Assembly (NCBI GenBank): GCA_041653955.1 | Contig: JBAZEH010000008.1 | Location: 1-49,811, forward strand | Source: UBA1562 sp041653955 | Lineage (GTDB): Bacteria > Omnitrophota > Gorgyraeia > Gygaellales > Profunditerraquicolaceae | DNA: 49,811 nt | Direction: 5' to 3' | In this document: in pieces, positions 24,088 through 32,764 of the stretch | How positions within the stretch are numbered: the stretch's first letter is position 1 | How the letters are laid out: each line of letters starts with the position of its first letter | Position numbers and translations under genes: made by a program | Notes under the pieces: generated by a model | The model's input: the letters and a program-made list of their open reading frames with translations, nothing else | What the model was told of the DNA's origin: nothing | Databases searched by the model: none

Positions 24088-27000
24088 CCAACACCTCTTG
24101 CAATTCAGGCTCCTCTTCCAATACTGCCATCTCTAAAACCCGTTTATATTCTTTGGGCATTACTTTGACAAACTTATGTATATCGCGGCTGATATTATCC
24201 AGGATCCTGTACGCGGCTTCGCTTCGCGTATATTTATGGTGGTTACGCACCAGTTTATATATAACGCGCACGTCATCCGAAGATAAACGCTCAAGTTCCA
24301 CCATCCTGGTATTGCACCTTTCCTTAAATGTGCCGTCTTTATCATAGACGTAAGCTATCCCTCCGGACATGCCGGCGGCGAAATTACGCCCCGTCTTTCC
24401 CAGGATAACTACCCTGCCTCCGGTCATATACTCGCAGCCATGGTCACCGACCCCTTCTACTACCGCGCTAAGCCCTGAGTTCCTTATGCAAAACCTTTCC
24501 CCCGCTACTCCCCTGATATACGCCTCTCCGCTAATCGCCCCGTAAAAGGCGGTATTACCGATAATAGTATTATCTTCCGCTTTATATTCGCAACTCCTGT
24601 CAGGATAAACGATCATCTTCCCGCCCGATATCCCTTTGCCGATATAATCGTTGCTCATGCCTTCCAACTCAAAGGTTATCCCCCTGGCAAGCCACGCCCC
24701 GAAACTCTGTCCGGCGAACCCCCTGAATTTAAAACTTATACTGTCATCAGGCAGGCCCTCCTCTCCGAATATTTCGCATACCCGTCCGCTTAACATCGCT
24801 CCGGCGGCCCGGTTTATATTATTTATATCCATCTGCGCGCTGGACCGCGCCTTCCCTTCTAATGTCTGATTTGCCATCTCTATAAGCTTTCGATCCATCA
24901 GACCATCCATTGCGTGGCCTTGTGCCCTGGTACAATAGGCATCCTGCAGGGGTACTTTATCAATTTTGTAAAGGACCTTAGAGAGATCAATGCCCCTTGT
25001 TTTCCGCGACAGGATACTGCCGTTTAATTCCAACAGATCGCTTCTGCCTACCATCTCATCTATGGTGCGCAGCCCCAAACCAGCCATTATCCCGCGTAAT
25101 TCCTCTGCCACAAAACGAAAGTAGTTCTGTATATACTCCGGCTTTCCGGTAAATCTCCGGCATAATCCTTCATCCTGGGTCGCTATGCCTACGGAACAGT
25201 TATTTAAATGGCAGTGGCGCAGCATAACGCAGCCCAGCACTATAAGGACCGAGGTGCAAAAACCAAACTCCTCCGCTCCAAGAAGGCAGGCGATCGCCAG
25301 ATCGCGTCCGGTGCGCATCTGCCCATCGGCCTGAAGGCGCACCCTGCTCCTTAAATTATTCAAAAGTAGGGTCTGATGCGTTTCTGAAAGCCCCAACTCC
25401 CACGGAAGCCCCGCGTTCCTGATAGAGCTTAGAGGGGAGGCCCCTGTGCCTCCATCCCCTCCCGAAATAAGGATCATATCCGCGCGGCCTTTAGCTACCC
25501 CGGCGGCAACAGTCCCTACCCCGGATTCAGAGACCAATTTTACGCTTACACGCGCATCCGGATTCACATTCTTAAGGTCAAATATCAGCTGCGCCAGGTC
25601 CTCAATAGAATAAATATCGTGGTGCGGAGGCGGAGAAATCAGCGTTACTCCCGGAGTCGTATAGCGCGTCCTGGCAATAACAGCGCTCACTTTATGCCCG
25701 GGCAGCTGCCCGCCTTCTCCGGGTTTGGCGCCCTGCGCTATCTTTATCTGCAGTTCATCGGCATTGACTAAATAATTTGTGTTCACCCCAAAACGGCCCG
25801 AAGCGACCTGCTTTATCGCGCTGCGTTTAGAATCACCTCCCGCCATAGGCAGAAAACGCGCCGGGTCCTCTCCTCCTTCTCCTGTGTTAGACCTCCCGCC
25901 CAGCCTGTTCATGGCGATCGCTATCGTTTCATGCGTATTCTTACTGATCGAGCCAAAGCTCATCGCCCCTGTAGCAAAGCGCCTGGATATTGATTCAACT
26001 CCCTCCACTTCTTCAATAGGGACTTTTACCGTCTTTTTGAACTTAAAAAGCGCCCGTAAAGTCACGGGGTTAGATGATTGTTCATTGATAAGTTTCGCGA
26101 ATTTAGCGTATTTCTCACCATCATTATTCCTGGCCGCCTCCTGCAGGGAAGATATACTGTCCGGATTCCAAAGATGAAACTCTCCGTCCCTCTTCCACTG
26201 ATAAACCCCTCCTGTCCCAAGATAAGGGGCTTCCGGCTCACAAAAAGCGCTCTTATGCCGCGATAATGTTTCTTCGGCGATCATCTCTAAACCTATCCCG
26301 CCTATCCTGGAAACCGTACCGTTGAAATATTTATCTATAACCTCCCTGCCTAACCCCAATGCCTCAAATATTTGCGCTCCTCTATAGCTCTGCAAAGTTG
26401 ATATCCCCATTTTTGATAATATCTTAAGCACCCCTTTATCCACTGCCTCTATATAACGGCTTATCGCTTCAGGCGCCCCCAACCCCGGCATCTCCTCCCG
26501 TGCTATATATTTGACCGCTTCAAAGGCAAGATACGGATTAACGCAGTCCGCTCCATATCCGAACAACAGAGCAAAATGATGCACCTCCCTGGGCTCCGCG
26601 CTTTCTATGATAATTCCGATCTGATTGCGCATTGCCTTTGATACCAGATACTGATGCACCGCTGCCATTGCGAGAAGGGCAGGCAGGGCAATATGTTCTT
26701 TATCCACTCCCCGGTCGCTTAAAATAATAAAGGTATAACCATCCTTTATGGCCCTTGCCGCTTCTTCGCAAGCCTTCTCCAGCGCTTTCTCAAAGGACTC
26801 CCCTCCCGGCATTCTTCCGCCTTCCGGAACGCAGGAAAGCAATAAAGAGATGGACCTGCATTTGAATCTGTTCACTTTGATACTCCTGATCCTTTCCAGC
26901 TCCTGGTTTGTGATGATAGGCCTCTTTACCAGTAATTTATGGCAATGCGCGGGTGATTCTCCCAGGATATTCTTCTCCGGTCCGATATAGCTCTCCAGGC

Positions 27001-28630
27001 TCATAACCAGTTCTTCGCGGATAGGGTCTATCGCAGGATTGGTCACCTGGGCGAACATCTGTTTAAAATAATTATAAAGCAACTGGGGTTTCCCGGATAA
27101 GACCGCGTGCGGCGTATCATTACCCATAGAGCCGGAAGGCTCCTGGGCATTCTCCGCCATCGGCTTTATGATAGTTTTAATATCTTCGCGGGTATATCCA
27201 AATGCATTCAAACTCCTTAGAATATCCGCGGTATCGCGGTAATCGCCTGCCTCTGCCGCATCCTTCAAACCATCCAGACCAACCATATTCTTTTTGATCC
27301 ATTCACCGTATGGCTGCGCCTGCGATACATCCTTTTTTATCTGGCTATCTTCAATTACCCGGCCTTGGCAAGTATCTATAAAAAACATCCTGCCCGGCTC
27401 AACCCTCCCTGAAACACGTATATCCGCCGGATCAATATCAAGGACCCCGACCTCTGATGCCATTACCACTGTATCGTGGGCCGTGATTATATACCGCGCG
27501 GGGCGCAGGCCGTTCCTGTCTAATACCGCACCCACTTTTTCTCCGTCGGTAAAAGCAATAGCTGCCGGGCCATCCCACGGTTCCATTAAACAGGCGTGAT
27601 ACTTATAGAAGGACCTTAATCCTTCGTCCATAAGGCTATCCTGCTGCCAGGCAGAAGGTATAAGCATCATCATAGCGTGGGCAAGGGGCCTGCCGGAAAG
27701 GACCAGTAACTCAAAAAGGTTATCTAATGCCGCTGAATCGCTTCCGTCCGGGACTATTACGGGGAGTATCTTCTTTATATCTTTGCCGAATTCCCCATTC
27801 TTTAACAACCCTTCCCTGGCGCGCATCCAGTTGATATTGCCGCGTAAGGTATTTATCTCCCCATTATGAGCGAGGAACCTGAAAGGCTGTGAGAGGTCCC
27901 AAGCAGGAAAGGTATTAGTGCTGTAGCGGGAATGGACCAGGCACAACGCGCTCTCTAAAGATATATCTCCCAATTCAGGGAAAAACCTCTCCAGTTGGCC
28001 CGGAGTAAGCAGGCCTTTATAAGAAAATGTGCGGCTGGAAAGGTTTGTAATATAGAAAGACCCTTTCTGCCCCAAAGCCGAAGCACGCACATCATTCTCT
28101 ATGCTTTTCCTGATTATATAAAGCTTCCTTTCAAATCCAAGGCGCCCCTTTATCCCGCTGCCCCTTTGGATAAAAACCTGTTCAATAACCGGCTGTGTAT
28201 CCCTCGCTGATACTCCTATATCGGAATCATCCGTGGTGACCCTCCGCCAACCTAAAAGGATCTGCCCTTCCTCATTGATGAAGCGCGCGAATATGGCTTT
28301 GCAATACTCTCGCTCTCCTTTATCCCGCGGGAAGAAAACAAGGCCGGTCCCGTATTCGCCTTCAGCGGGAAGCCCTATCCCTTCGCGGGCGCATACTCCG
28401 CGCAAAAAAGCGTGCGGTATCTGTATCAGTATCCCGGCCCCGTCTCCGGTCTTAGGGTCGGCCCCGGTTGCTCCGCGATGCGAAAGCCGTTTGAGGACCT
28501 TTAGCCCCTGCCTTATGATATCATTTGACCTCCTGCCTTTGATATCGCAGACAAACCCTACCCCGCAGGAATCATGCTCGAACCTCGGGTCATATAAACC
28601 CTGTTTATCAGGAATATGGCCAGATCTCAT
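24080..28630 (-). CDS. gltB: Glutamate synthase large subunit
   Basis: A roughly 1,516-aa GOGAT alpha subunit that makes two glutamates from glutamine and 2-oxoglutarate. In order: an N-terminal Ntn glutaminase (EHDSC-GVGF, the Cys exposed after propeptide removal), a central domain, the FMN barrel (GGRSNTGEGGEDPAR, GAKPGEGGQLPGHKV, ISGGDGGTGASP), cysteines for a 3Fe-4S cluster, and the C-terminal beta-helix domain. I choose the ATG at 28630, which yields the usual short lead before LYDPRFEHDSCGVG; an upstream TTG overlapping glnA is the alternative. It is intact. Confidence 0.96.
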   Translation of the reverse strand: MRSGHIPDKQGLYDPRFEHDSCGVGFVCDIKGRRSNDIIRQGLKVLKRLSHRGATGADPKTGDGAGILIQIPHAFLRGVCAREGIGLPAEGEYGTGLVFFPRDKGEREYCKAIFARFINEEGQILLGWRRVTTDDSDIGVSARDTQPVIEQVFIQRGSGIKGRLGFERKLYIIRKSIENDVRASALGQKGSFYITNLSSRTFSYKGLLTPGQLERFFPELGDISLESALCLVHSRYSTNTFPAWDLSQPFRFLAHNGEINTLRGNINWMRAREGLLKNGEFGKDIKKILPVIVPDGSDSAALDNLFELLVLSGRPLAHAMMMLIPSAWQQDSLMDEGLRSFYKYHACLMEPWDGPAAIAFTDGEKVGAVLDRNGLRPARYIITAHDTVVMASEVGVLDIDPADIRVSGRVEPGRMFFIDTCQGRVIEDSQIKKDVSQAQPYGEWIKKNMVGLDGLKDAAEAGDYRDTADILRSLNAFGYTREDIKTIIKPMAENAQEPSGSMGNDTPHAVLSGKPQLLYNYFKQMFAQVTNPAIDPIREELVMSLESYIGPEKNILGESPAHCHKLLVKRPIITNQELERIRSIKVNRFKCRSISLLLSCVPEGGRMPGGESFEKALEKACEEAARAIKDGYTFIILSDRGVDKEHIALPALLAMAAVHQYLVSKAMRNQIGIIIESAEPREVHHFALLFGYGADCVNPYLAFEAVKYIAREEMPGLGAPEAISRYIEAVDKGVLKILSKMGISTLQSYRGAQIFEALGLGREVIDKYFNGTVSRIGGIGLEMIAEETLSRHKSAFCEPEAPYLGTGGVYQWKRDGEFHLWNPDSISSLQEAARNNDGEKYAKFAKLINEQSSNPVTLRALFKFKKTVKVPIEEVEGVESISRRFATGAMSFGSISKNTHETIAIAMNRLGGRSNTGEGGEDPARFLPMAGGDSKRSAIKQVASGRFGVNTNYLVNADELQIKIAQGAKPGEGGQLPGHKVSAVIARTRYTTPGVTLISPPPHHDIYSIEDLAQLIFDLKNVNPDARVSVKLVSESGVGTVAAGVAKGRADMILISGGDGGTGASPLSSIRNAGLPWELGLSETHQTLLLNNLRSRVRLQADGQMRTGRDLAIACLLGAEEFGFCTSVLIVLGCVMLRHCHLNNCSVGIATQDEGLCRRFTGKPEYIQNYFRFVAEELRGIMAGLGLRTIDEMVGRSDLLELNGSILSRKTRGIDLSKVLYKIDKVPLQDAYCTRAQGHAMDGLMDRKLIEMANQTLEGKARSSAQMDINNINRAAGAMLSGRVCEIFGEEGLPDDSISFKFRGFAGQSFGAWLARGITFELEGMSNDYIGKGISGGKMIVYPDRSCEYKAEDNTIIGNTAFYGAISGEAYIRGVAGERFCIRNSGLSAVVEGVGDHGCEYMTGGRVVILGKTGRNFAAGMSGGIAYVYDKDGTFKERCNTRMVELERLSSDDVRVIYKLVRNHHKYTRSEAAYRILDNISRDIHKFVKVMPKEYKRVLEMAVLEEEPELQEVLDG

Positions 28631-28656
28631 ATTTTTAGCGGTCTCCTTACCGCGCC

Positions 28657-29988
28657 TCAATATACCGGAAGATATTTATCCAGTTCATACTCAGAAACCC
28701 TGATGCGGTAATCATCCCACTCCTTCTTCTTTATCTCAATAAACCTGGGAAAAATATGTTCTCCCAACACCTTCTTTATGAACGCGCTCTCTTCAGCTAT
28801 CGCTATCGCATGGCCCAGGCTCTCCGGCAGCGTCTCTATCCCCTTCGCCTTTCTTTCGGCATCAGTAAGATGGTAAAGGTTCTTCTCCATGGGGGCGGGT
28901 ACTTTATATTTCTTTTCAATGCCGTCCAGCCCGGCATGAAGCATCGCCGCGAAGGTCAAATAAGGATTACACGCCGGATCGCACGCCCTGAATTCGCAGC
29001 GCGTGGCATTCTCCTGCCCGGGATGATAAAGCGGGACCCTGATCAATGCGCTTCTGTTCCTTCGGCTCCATGCTATATATACAGGCGCTTCATACCCGGG
29101 GACCAGCCTCTTATAAGAGTTTGTGGTCTGGGCGAATATAACGCTCATCTCTTTAGCGTGTTTCAGCAGCCCTGCTATATAATGCTGCGCGGTCTCAGAA
29201 AGATTATCTTTGGCCCTGGCATCAAAGAAAGCGTTCTTATCGCCTTTAAACAGCGATTGATGCGTATGCATTCCCGAACCGTTCTGGCCGAATATAGGTT
29301 TAGGCATAAAGGTAGCATATACGCCGAACTTACTGGCGATCTCCTTGACTGCCACCCTGTAAGTGATGACGCTGTCGGCCATATGCAATGCATCCTTATA
29401 ACGCATATCCACTTCATGCTGGGAAGGAGCGACCTCATGATGAGAGTATTCTATCTGCACCCCCATCTGCTCAAGGGCCAGTATCGTTTCCCGCCTTAAG
29501 TCGCTTGCCACATCAAGGGTGGTCAGGTCAAAATATCCTCCTTTATCCAGTATATCCGCTGCCTGATCGCTCTTAAAATAGAAAAACTCGAGTTCCGGGC
29601 CTACATAATAGTGGTCAAACCCCATCTTTTTGGCCCTCTCCAGCGCCCTCTTCAATATATGGCGCGGATCTCCTTCATAGGGGGTCCTGTCGGGATTCAA
29701 TATATTACATATCATCCTGGCCACTGCCTTCTCTTTTGGCCTCCAGGGCACAAGCGTGAAAGTATCCATATCAGGCATGGCGATCATATCGGATTCCTCT
29801 ATATCCTGGTATCCGGTTATGGATGAACCATCAAAACCCATACCCTTCTCCAAGGCTCCCTTTAATTCATTATCTGTTATAGCAAAACTCTTGACCTGCC
29901 CCAGCACATCGGTGAACCAGAGCCTGATAAACTTGACATCCTTGTCTTTTACCAGCTTTAAAATATCCTCCCTTGTTTTCTTTGCCAT
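28657..29988 (-). CDS. glnA: Glutamine synthetase type I
   Basis: A 443-aa GS making glutamine from glutamate, ammonia and ATP. Motifs include MGFDGSSITGYQDIEESDM, YVGPELEFFYF, HEVAPSQHEVD, NGSGMHTHQSLF, NRSALIRVP and the C-terminal NLYHLTDAERKAKGIETLPESL. Its size fits the I-alpha group, which is controlled by feedback rather than adenylylation. At the position of the Bacillus feedback arginine (SSIEGFVRIEESD) this protein reads QD instead of VR, so glutamine feedback may differ. Strong AAAGGAG. It lies 31 nt after glnK. Confidence 0.97.
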   Translation of the reverse strand: MAKKTREDILKLVKDKDVKFIRLWFTDVLGQVKSFAITDNELKGALEKGMGFDGSSITGYQDIEESDMIAMPDMDTFTLVPWRPKEKAVARMICNILNPDRTPYEGDPRHILKRALERAKKMGFDHYYVGPELEFFYFKSDQAADILDKGGYFDLTTLDVASDLRRETILALEQMGVQIEYSHHEVAPSQHEVDMRYKDALHMADSVITYRVAVKEIASKFGVYATFMPKPIFGQNGSGMHTHQSLFKGDKNAFFDARAKDNLSETAQHYIAGLLKHAKEMSVIFAQTTNSYKRLVPGYEAPVYIAWSRRNRSALIRVPLYHPGQENATRCEFRACDPACNPYLTFAAMLHAGLDGIEKKYKVPAPMEKNLYHLTDAERKAKGIETLPESLGHAIAIAEESAFIKKVLGEHIFPRFIEIKKKEWDDYRIRVSEYELDKYLPVY

Positions 29989-30019
29989 CTTCTTCTCCTT
30001 TTTTTAATTGTCCTTTTTC

Positions 30020-30361
30020 TTACCCTATAGCTATGCTTCCTCTCTCACCTGTCCTTATCCTTACCGCGTCTTCTATATCAGATACGAATATCTTCCCGTC
30101 ACCGGTATCCCCGGTCTTGGCGCTGGAGATTATGTTATCAATGACCATGCTTACCTGCGAGTCGTTGACAACTGCCTCTACTTTTATTTTCGGCAGGAGT
30201 TCCAGCTTGTATTTTTCTCCTCTCCACTGCTGGACCTTGCCTTTCTGCTTGCCGTGCCCCTCGATCTCGCTGATCATAAGCCCCATGCACCCTGACTCCT
30301 GTAATGAGCGGCGCACAGCATCGAGCTTCTCGGGACGTATAATAGCTTCTATTTTTTTCAT
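30020..30361 (-). CDS. glnK: PII nitrogen regulatory protein
   Basis: A 113-aa PII trimer subunit that senses ATP/ADP and 2-oxoglutarate and blocks the Amt channel. The T-loop is KQKGKVQQWRGEKYKLELLP, keeping Tyr51, the uridylylation residue of enteric PII, while position 46 is Trp. The B- and C-loop segments KTGDTGDGKIFV and RIRTGERG are typical. It lies between amt and glnA with short gaps, the classic amt-glnK pairing. No uridylyltransferase gene is in this window. Confidence 0.96.
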   Translation of the reverse strand: MKKIEAIIRPEKLDAVRRSLQESGCMGLMISEIEGHGKQKGKVQQWRGEKYKLELLPKIKVEAVVNDSQVSMVIDNIISSAKTGDTGDGKIFVSDIEDAVRIRTGERGSIAIG

Positions 30362-30373
30362 TTCCCCCTCCTG

Positions 30374-31702
30374 TTATTCCTTATCTTTTACTCCTAAAAA
30401 AGAATACGCGGGTTTCCTGCTAAGGAACTCCGGGTACGCCGCATTACCATGCTCACCCAGGTCAAGCCCCTCTATCTCCTCCTGTAAAGTTACCCTCATA
30501 CCCATAGTCGCCTTGATAACTGCCCAGAAGAACAACGATATTACAAATGTATACGCTGCTACGCTCAACACAGCCGTAAGCTGGGCATAAAGCAGTCCCG
30601 TACCGCCTCCGTAAAAAAGCCCGTTGCCGGTAGCAGTCCCTGTAAGTTTATCCACGGCAAACAAGCCTACCGCTATCGTGCCGAATATACCGTTTACTAA
30701 ATGGACTGAAAGCGCTCCTACCGGGTCATCGATCTTTAATTTGTCAAACCCTATTACCGATAAAACTACCAATATGCCCGCTATTAACCCTATGATTATT
30801 GAAGCCCCGATAGTAACGAACGCGCACGGAGCGGTTATTGCTACCAGCCCGGCGAGGCAGCCGTTCAATGTCATCCCCAAGTCAGGCTTTCCTAATAAAA
30901 ACCAAGAGAGTATTGTAGAGCTCATTATCGCCGCGGCTGCCGCGGTATTCGTAGTTACTGCCACATGGCTGATAGAGAGAGGGTCCGCTGTCATGGTGGA
31001 GCCGGGGTTAAAACCAAACCAGCCAAACCACAGGACAAAGGTGCCCAGCGTCGCTAATGGCAGGTTATGCCCGGGTATAGGATTTATCTTGCCGTTATCG
31101 TATTTCCCGAATCTCGGCCCTAATAATAATACTCCGGCCAATGCCGCCCATCCCCCGACGGAGTGAACTACCGTAGAACCCGCGAAATCAAATACGCCTT
31201 TCTGGGCAAGCCATCCCCCTCCCCAGATCCAATGCCCTACCACCGGGTAGATGAACATCGTCATCATAAAAGAGAAAGCGATAAATGAAAGGTATTTTAT
31301 CCTTTCGGCGACCGCACCCGATACGATAGTAGCTGCTGTCCCCGCGAATACAAGCTGGAAGAAAAACTTGGCGAATAAAGGGACCCCTGTCCAGGAGATA
31401 GCCGAATATACTCCTTTATAGGCCTCCCCTGTAGCGGGAGAATTATCCATGCCTCCCAGGAAAAATAACCCCTTCAAACCGATAAAAGGGCTGCCATCAC
31501 CGAACATAAGCCCCCAGCCCAGCAGCAAGAATCCCAGCGATGATACGGCGAAAACAATAAAATTTTTAGAAAGTATATTGACGCAATTCTTGGCGCGGGC
31601 AAACCCCGACTCCACCATCCCGAAACCAAGGTTCATAAAAAACACCATCTTGGCAGTTATCAAAACCCAGATCGTATCTACCACCACCCTGGAGATTTCC
31701 AT
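30374..31702 (-). CDS. amt: Ammonium transporter
   Basis: A 442-aa inner-membrane channel for ammonium with about 11 membrane helices. The twin pore histidines are visible at H180 (STVVHSVGGW) and H334 (ALSVHLVNGIFG). The family signature DFAGSTVVHSVGGWAALAG is nearly perfect. The C-terminal tail contains the GMRVTLQEEIEGLDLGEHG segment that talks to PII. No cleavable signal peptide is obvious. It lies 18 nt after the barrel gene and 12 nt before glnK. Confidence 0.97.
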   Translation of the reverse strand: MEISRVVVDTIWVLITAKMVFFMNLGFGMVESGFARAKNCVNILSKNFIVFAVSSLGFLLLGWGLMFGDGSPFIGLKGLFFLGGMDNSPATGEAYKGVYSAISWTGVPLFAKFFFQLVFAGTAATIVSGAVAERIKYLSFIAFSFMMTMFIYPVVGHWIWGGGWLAQKGVFDFAGSTVVHSVGGWAALAGVLLLGPRFGKYDNGKINPIPGHNLPLATLGTFVLWFGWFGFNPGSTMTADPLSISHVAVTTNTAAAAAIMSSTILSWFLLGKPDLGMTLNGCLAGLVAITAPCAFVTIGASIIIGLIAGILVVLSVIGFDKLKIDDPVGALSVHLVNGIFGTIAVGLFAVDKLTGTATGNGLFYGGGTGLLYAQLTAVLSVAAYTFVISLFFWAVIKATMGMRVTLQEEIEGLDLGEHGNAAYPEFLSRKPAYSFLGVKDKE

Positions 31703-31720
31703 ATCTAATGCCCTCCTTCC

Positions 31721-32482
31721 TTAGAATGTGTAAGCGGCATATATACCGCTGTAAAACCTGTTTTTCTGGTTCCCGTTGCACTTATCACTTATATTACCCC
31801 AAGGCATGGAGTAATTGATATTCGGCTTAATGTATAAAGATCCTGCCAGCGGGATATTTATACCTGCTCCAACACCCGCATCCCCTCCTTTACCCGGGTA
31901 ATAAAGTTTATTATTGTGCCCCAGGCGCCCGGAAAACTCCAGGCTCATCTTCTTTTTGCCCAGCGTAAAAGGCTTGCTGTACGAAAGATTCAATACCAGG
32001 TAACTGCCTTCTCCGCCTCCGTCATCTTTCCTGCCGTAATCATAGTAGTAATAGATAGAAGGGGCCAGCAGCGCTTCAGGGAATGCTATACCCCAGTAGA
32101 ATTCCCTGCTGAACCCTCCTTTTGCTCCGTCGGCAGGAAGGGCATCCAGAAAATCATAATAGATATGCCCAAAGGAAAGGTCCACCTTCTTAAAACTATA
32201 CGTATAATCAAATATGTAATCGTTCTCCGCTGACTTTAAGGCGTCTTTATTCTCTAACGGCCGGCTGAACCAGGCGCCTGCCTTGATCTTCCCGAGGCCC
32301 TCGCTGGAGGCGCAGATATATACGGCAGGCTGGGCAACAGGATCGCCGTCAAGCATGATCCCGCGCCACATATAAATAGAGCTGAAATTGGCTTCAGTCA
32401 AAACCTCGATGCCCGCGTATGCCCCCGCGCCAGGCGAAAGCAGCATCATTGATAATATAAAAACCCTGATGATCTTCGTCAT
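31721..32482 (-). CDS. Outer-membrane beta-barrel protein upstream of amt
   Basis: A 253-aa protein with a signal peptide (charged MTKIIR, hydrophobic stretch, AYA cleavage region) followed by alternating polar/aromatic strands and a terminal Phe (AAYTF), as recognised by the BAM machinery. I do not recognise a named family with certainty. The gene is 18 nt before amt and behind an attenuator-like leader, which suggests it admits ammonium or another small nitrogen solute to the periplasm. That role is inference. Confidence 0.75.
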   Translation of the reverse strand: MTKIIRVFILSMMLLSPGAGAYAGIEVLTEANFSSIYMWRGIMLDGDPVAQPAVYICASSEGLGKIKAGAWFSRPLENKDALKSAENDYIFDYTYSFKKVDLSFGHIYYDFLDALPADGAKGGFSREFYWGIAFPEALLAPSIYYYYDYGRKDDGGGEGSYLVLNLSYSKPFTLGKKKMSLEFSGRLGHNNKLYYPGKGGDAGVGAGINIPLAGSLYIKPNINYSMPWGNISDKCNGNQKNRFYSGIYAAYTF

Positions 32483-32511
32483 TCTAATTTCTCCCTTCTT
32501 AGCAAAAAAAG

Positions 32512-32548
32512 AGGCGCCCAGAAACCATCATCGGATCTCCGGACGCCT
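32512..32548 (-). promoter_or_regulatory. Attenuator-like terminator before the barrel/amt genes
   Basis: On the transcript: AGGCGTCC...GGGCGCCT (8 bp, one G-U) with an inner stem around loop GATGAT, then a run of seven T. Its 5' arm can instead form GGAC-(TAAGGC)-GTCC at 32541-32554, a 4-bp hairpin with a hexaloop. It separates the glutamate synthase-like gene and its small partner from the transport genes. No convincing promoter was found between, so it may set read-through. Confidence 0.65.
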
Positions 32549-32585
32549 TAGTCCTTGCTTTATTTACTTAATATTTTATAACCTG

Positions 32586-32762
32586 TTATTCGCTTTCAAC
32601 CGCTGCTTCGCGGGAGAAATCCCTTTTTACCTTTACGCGGCTGATACCCTTTGGCGCGTGATTAAAGCTTGAGAACTCTTCGCATTGCCATACAACCGGC
32701 TCTTTGCTGAAAACGCATGAAGCGGTATTAACGCAGGTAACGCACAATCCTTCTCTTCTCAT
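32586..32762 (-). CDS. Small Cys-rich protein (58 aa), CxxC-x5-C-x10-C
   Basis: A 58-aa ORF too short for many gene callers. The ATG is 2 nt after the stop of the glutamate synthase-like gene and has GGGAGG 6 nt upstream, which overlaps that gene's last codons, so translation is probably coupled. Four cysteines lie at 7, 10, 16 and 27 (CVTCVNTASC, then WQCEEFSSF), suggesting a small zinc or Fe-S knuckle, followed by a basic region (KGISRVKVKRD). I recall similar short CxTCxN...CEEF proteins in anaerobes but cannot name a function. A role with its neighbour enzyme is inferred. Confidence 0.75.
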   Translation of the reverse strand: MRREGLCVTCVNTASCVFSKEPVVWQCEEFSSFNHAPKGISRVKVKRDFSREAAVESE

Positions 32763-32764
32763 TG

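Noticed and set aside
28631..28660. gltB start at the TTG overlapping glnA
   Set aside because: It adds ten residues not typical of GltB. The ATG at 28630 gives the usual short propeptide before the catalytic Cys, although its ribosome site is rather distant, so some doubt remains.
28756..29499. Long plus-strand ORFs opposite glnA and other genes
   Set aside because: They are antisense frames of strongly conserved genes, lack ribosome sites and match no protein family.
30000..32700. Sigma-54 (-24/-12) promoters for glnA, glnK or amt
   Set aside because: I looked for GG-N10-GC sites of the TGGCAC...TTGC kind upstream of these genes and saw no convincing one.
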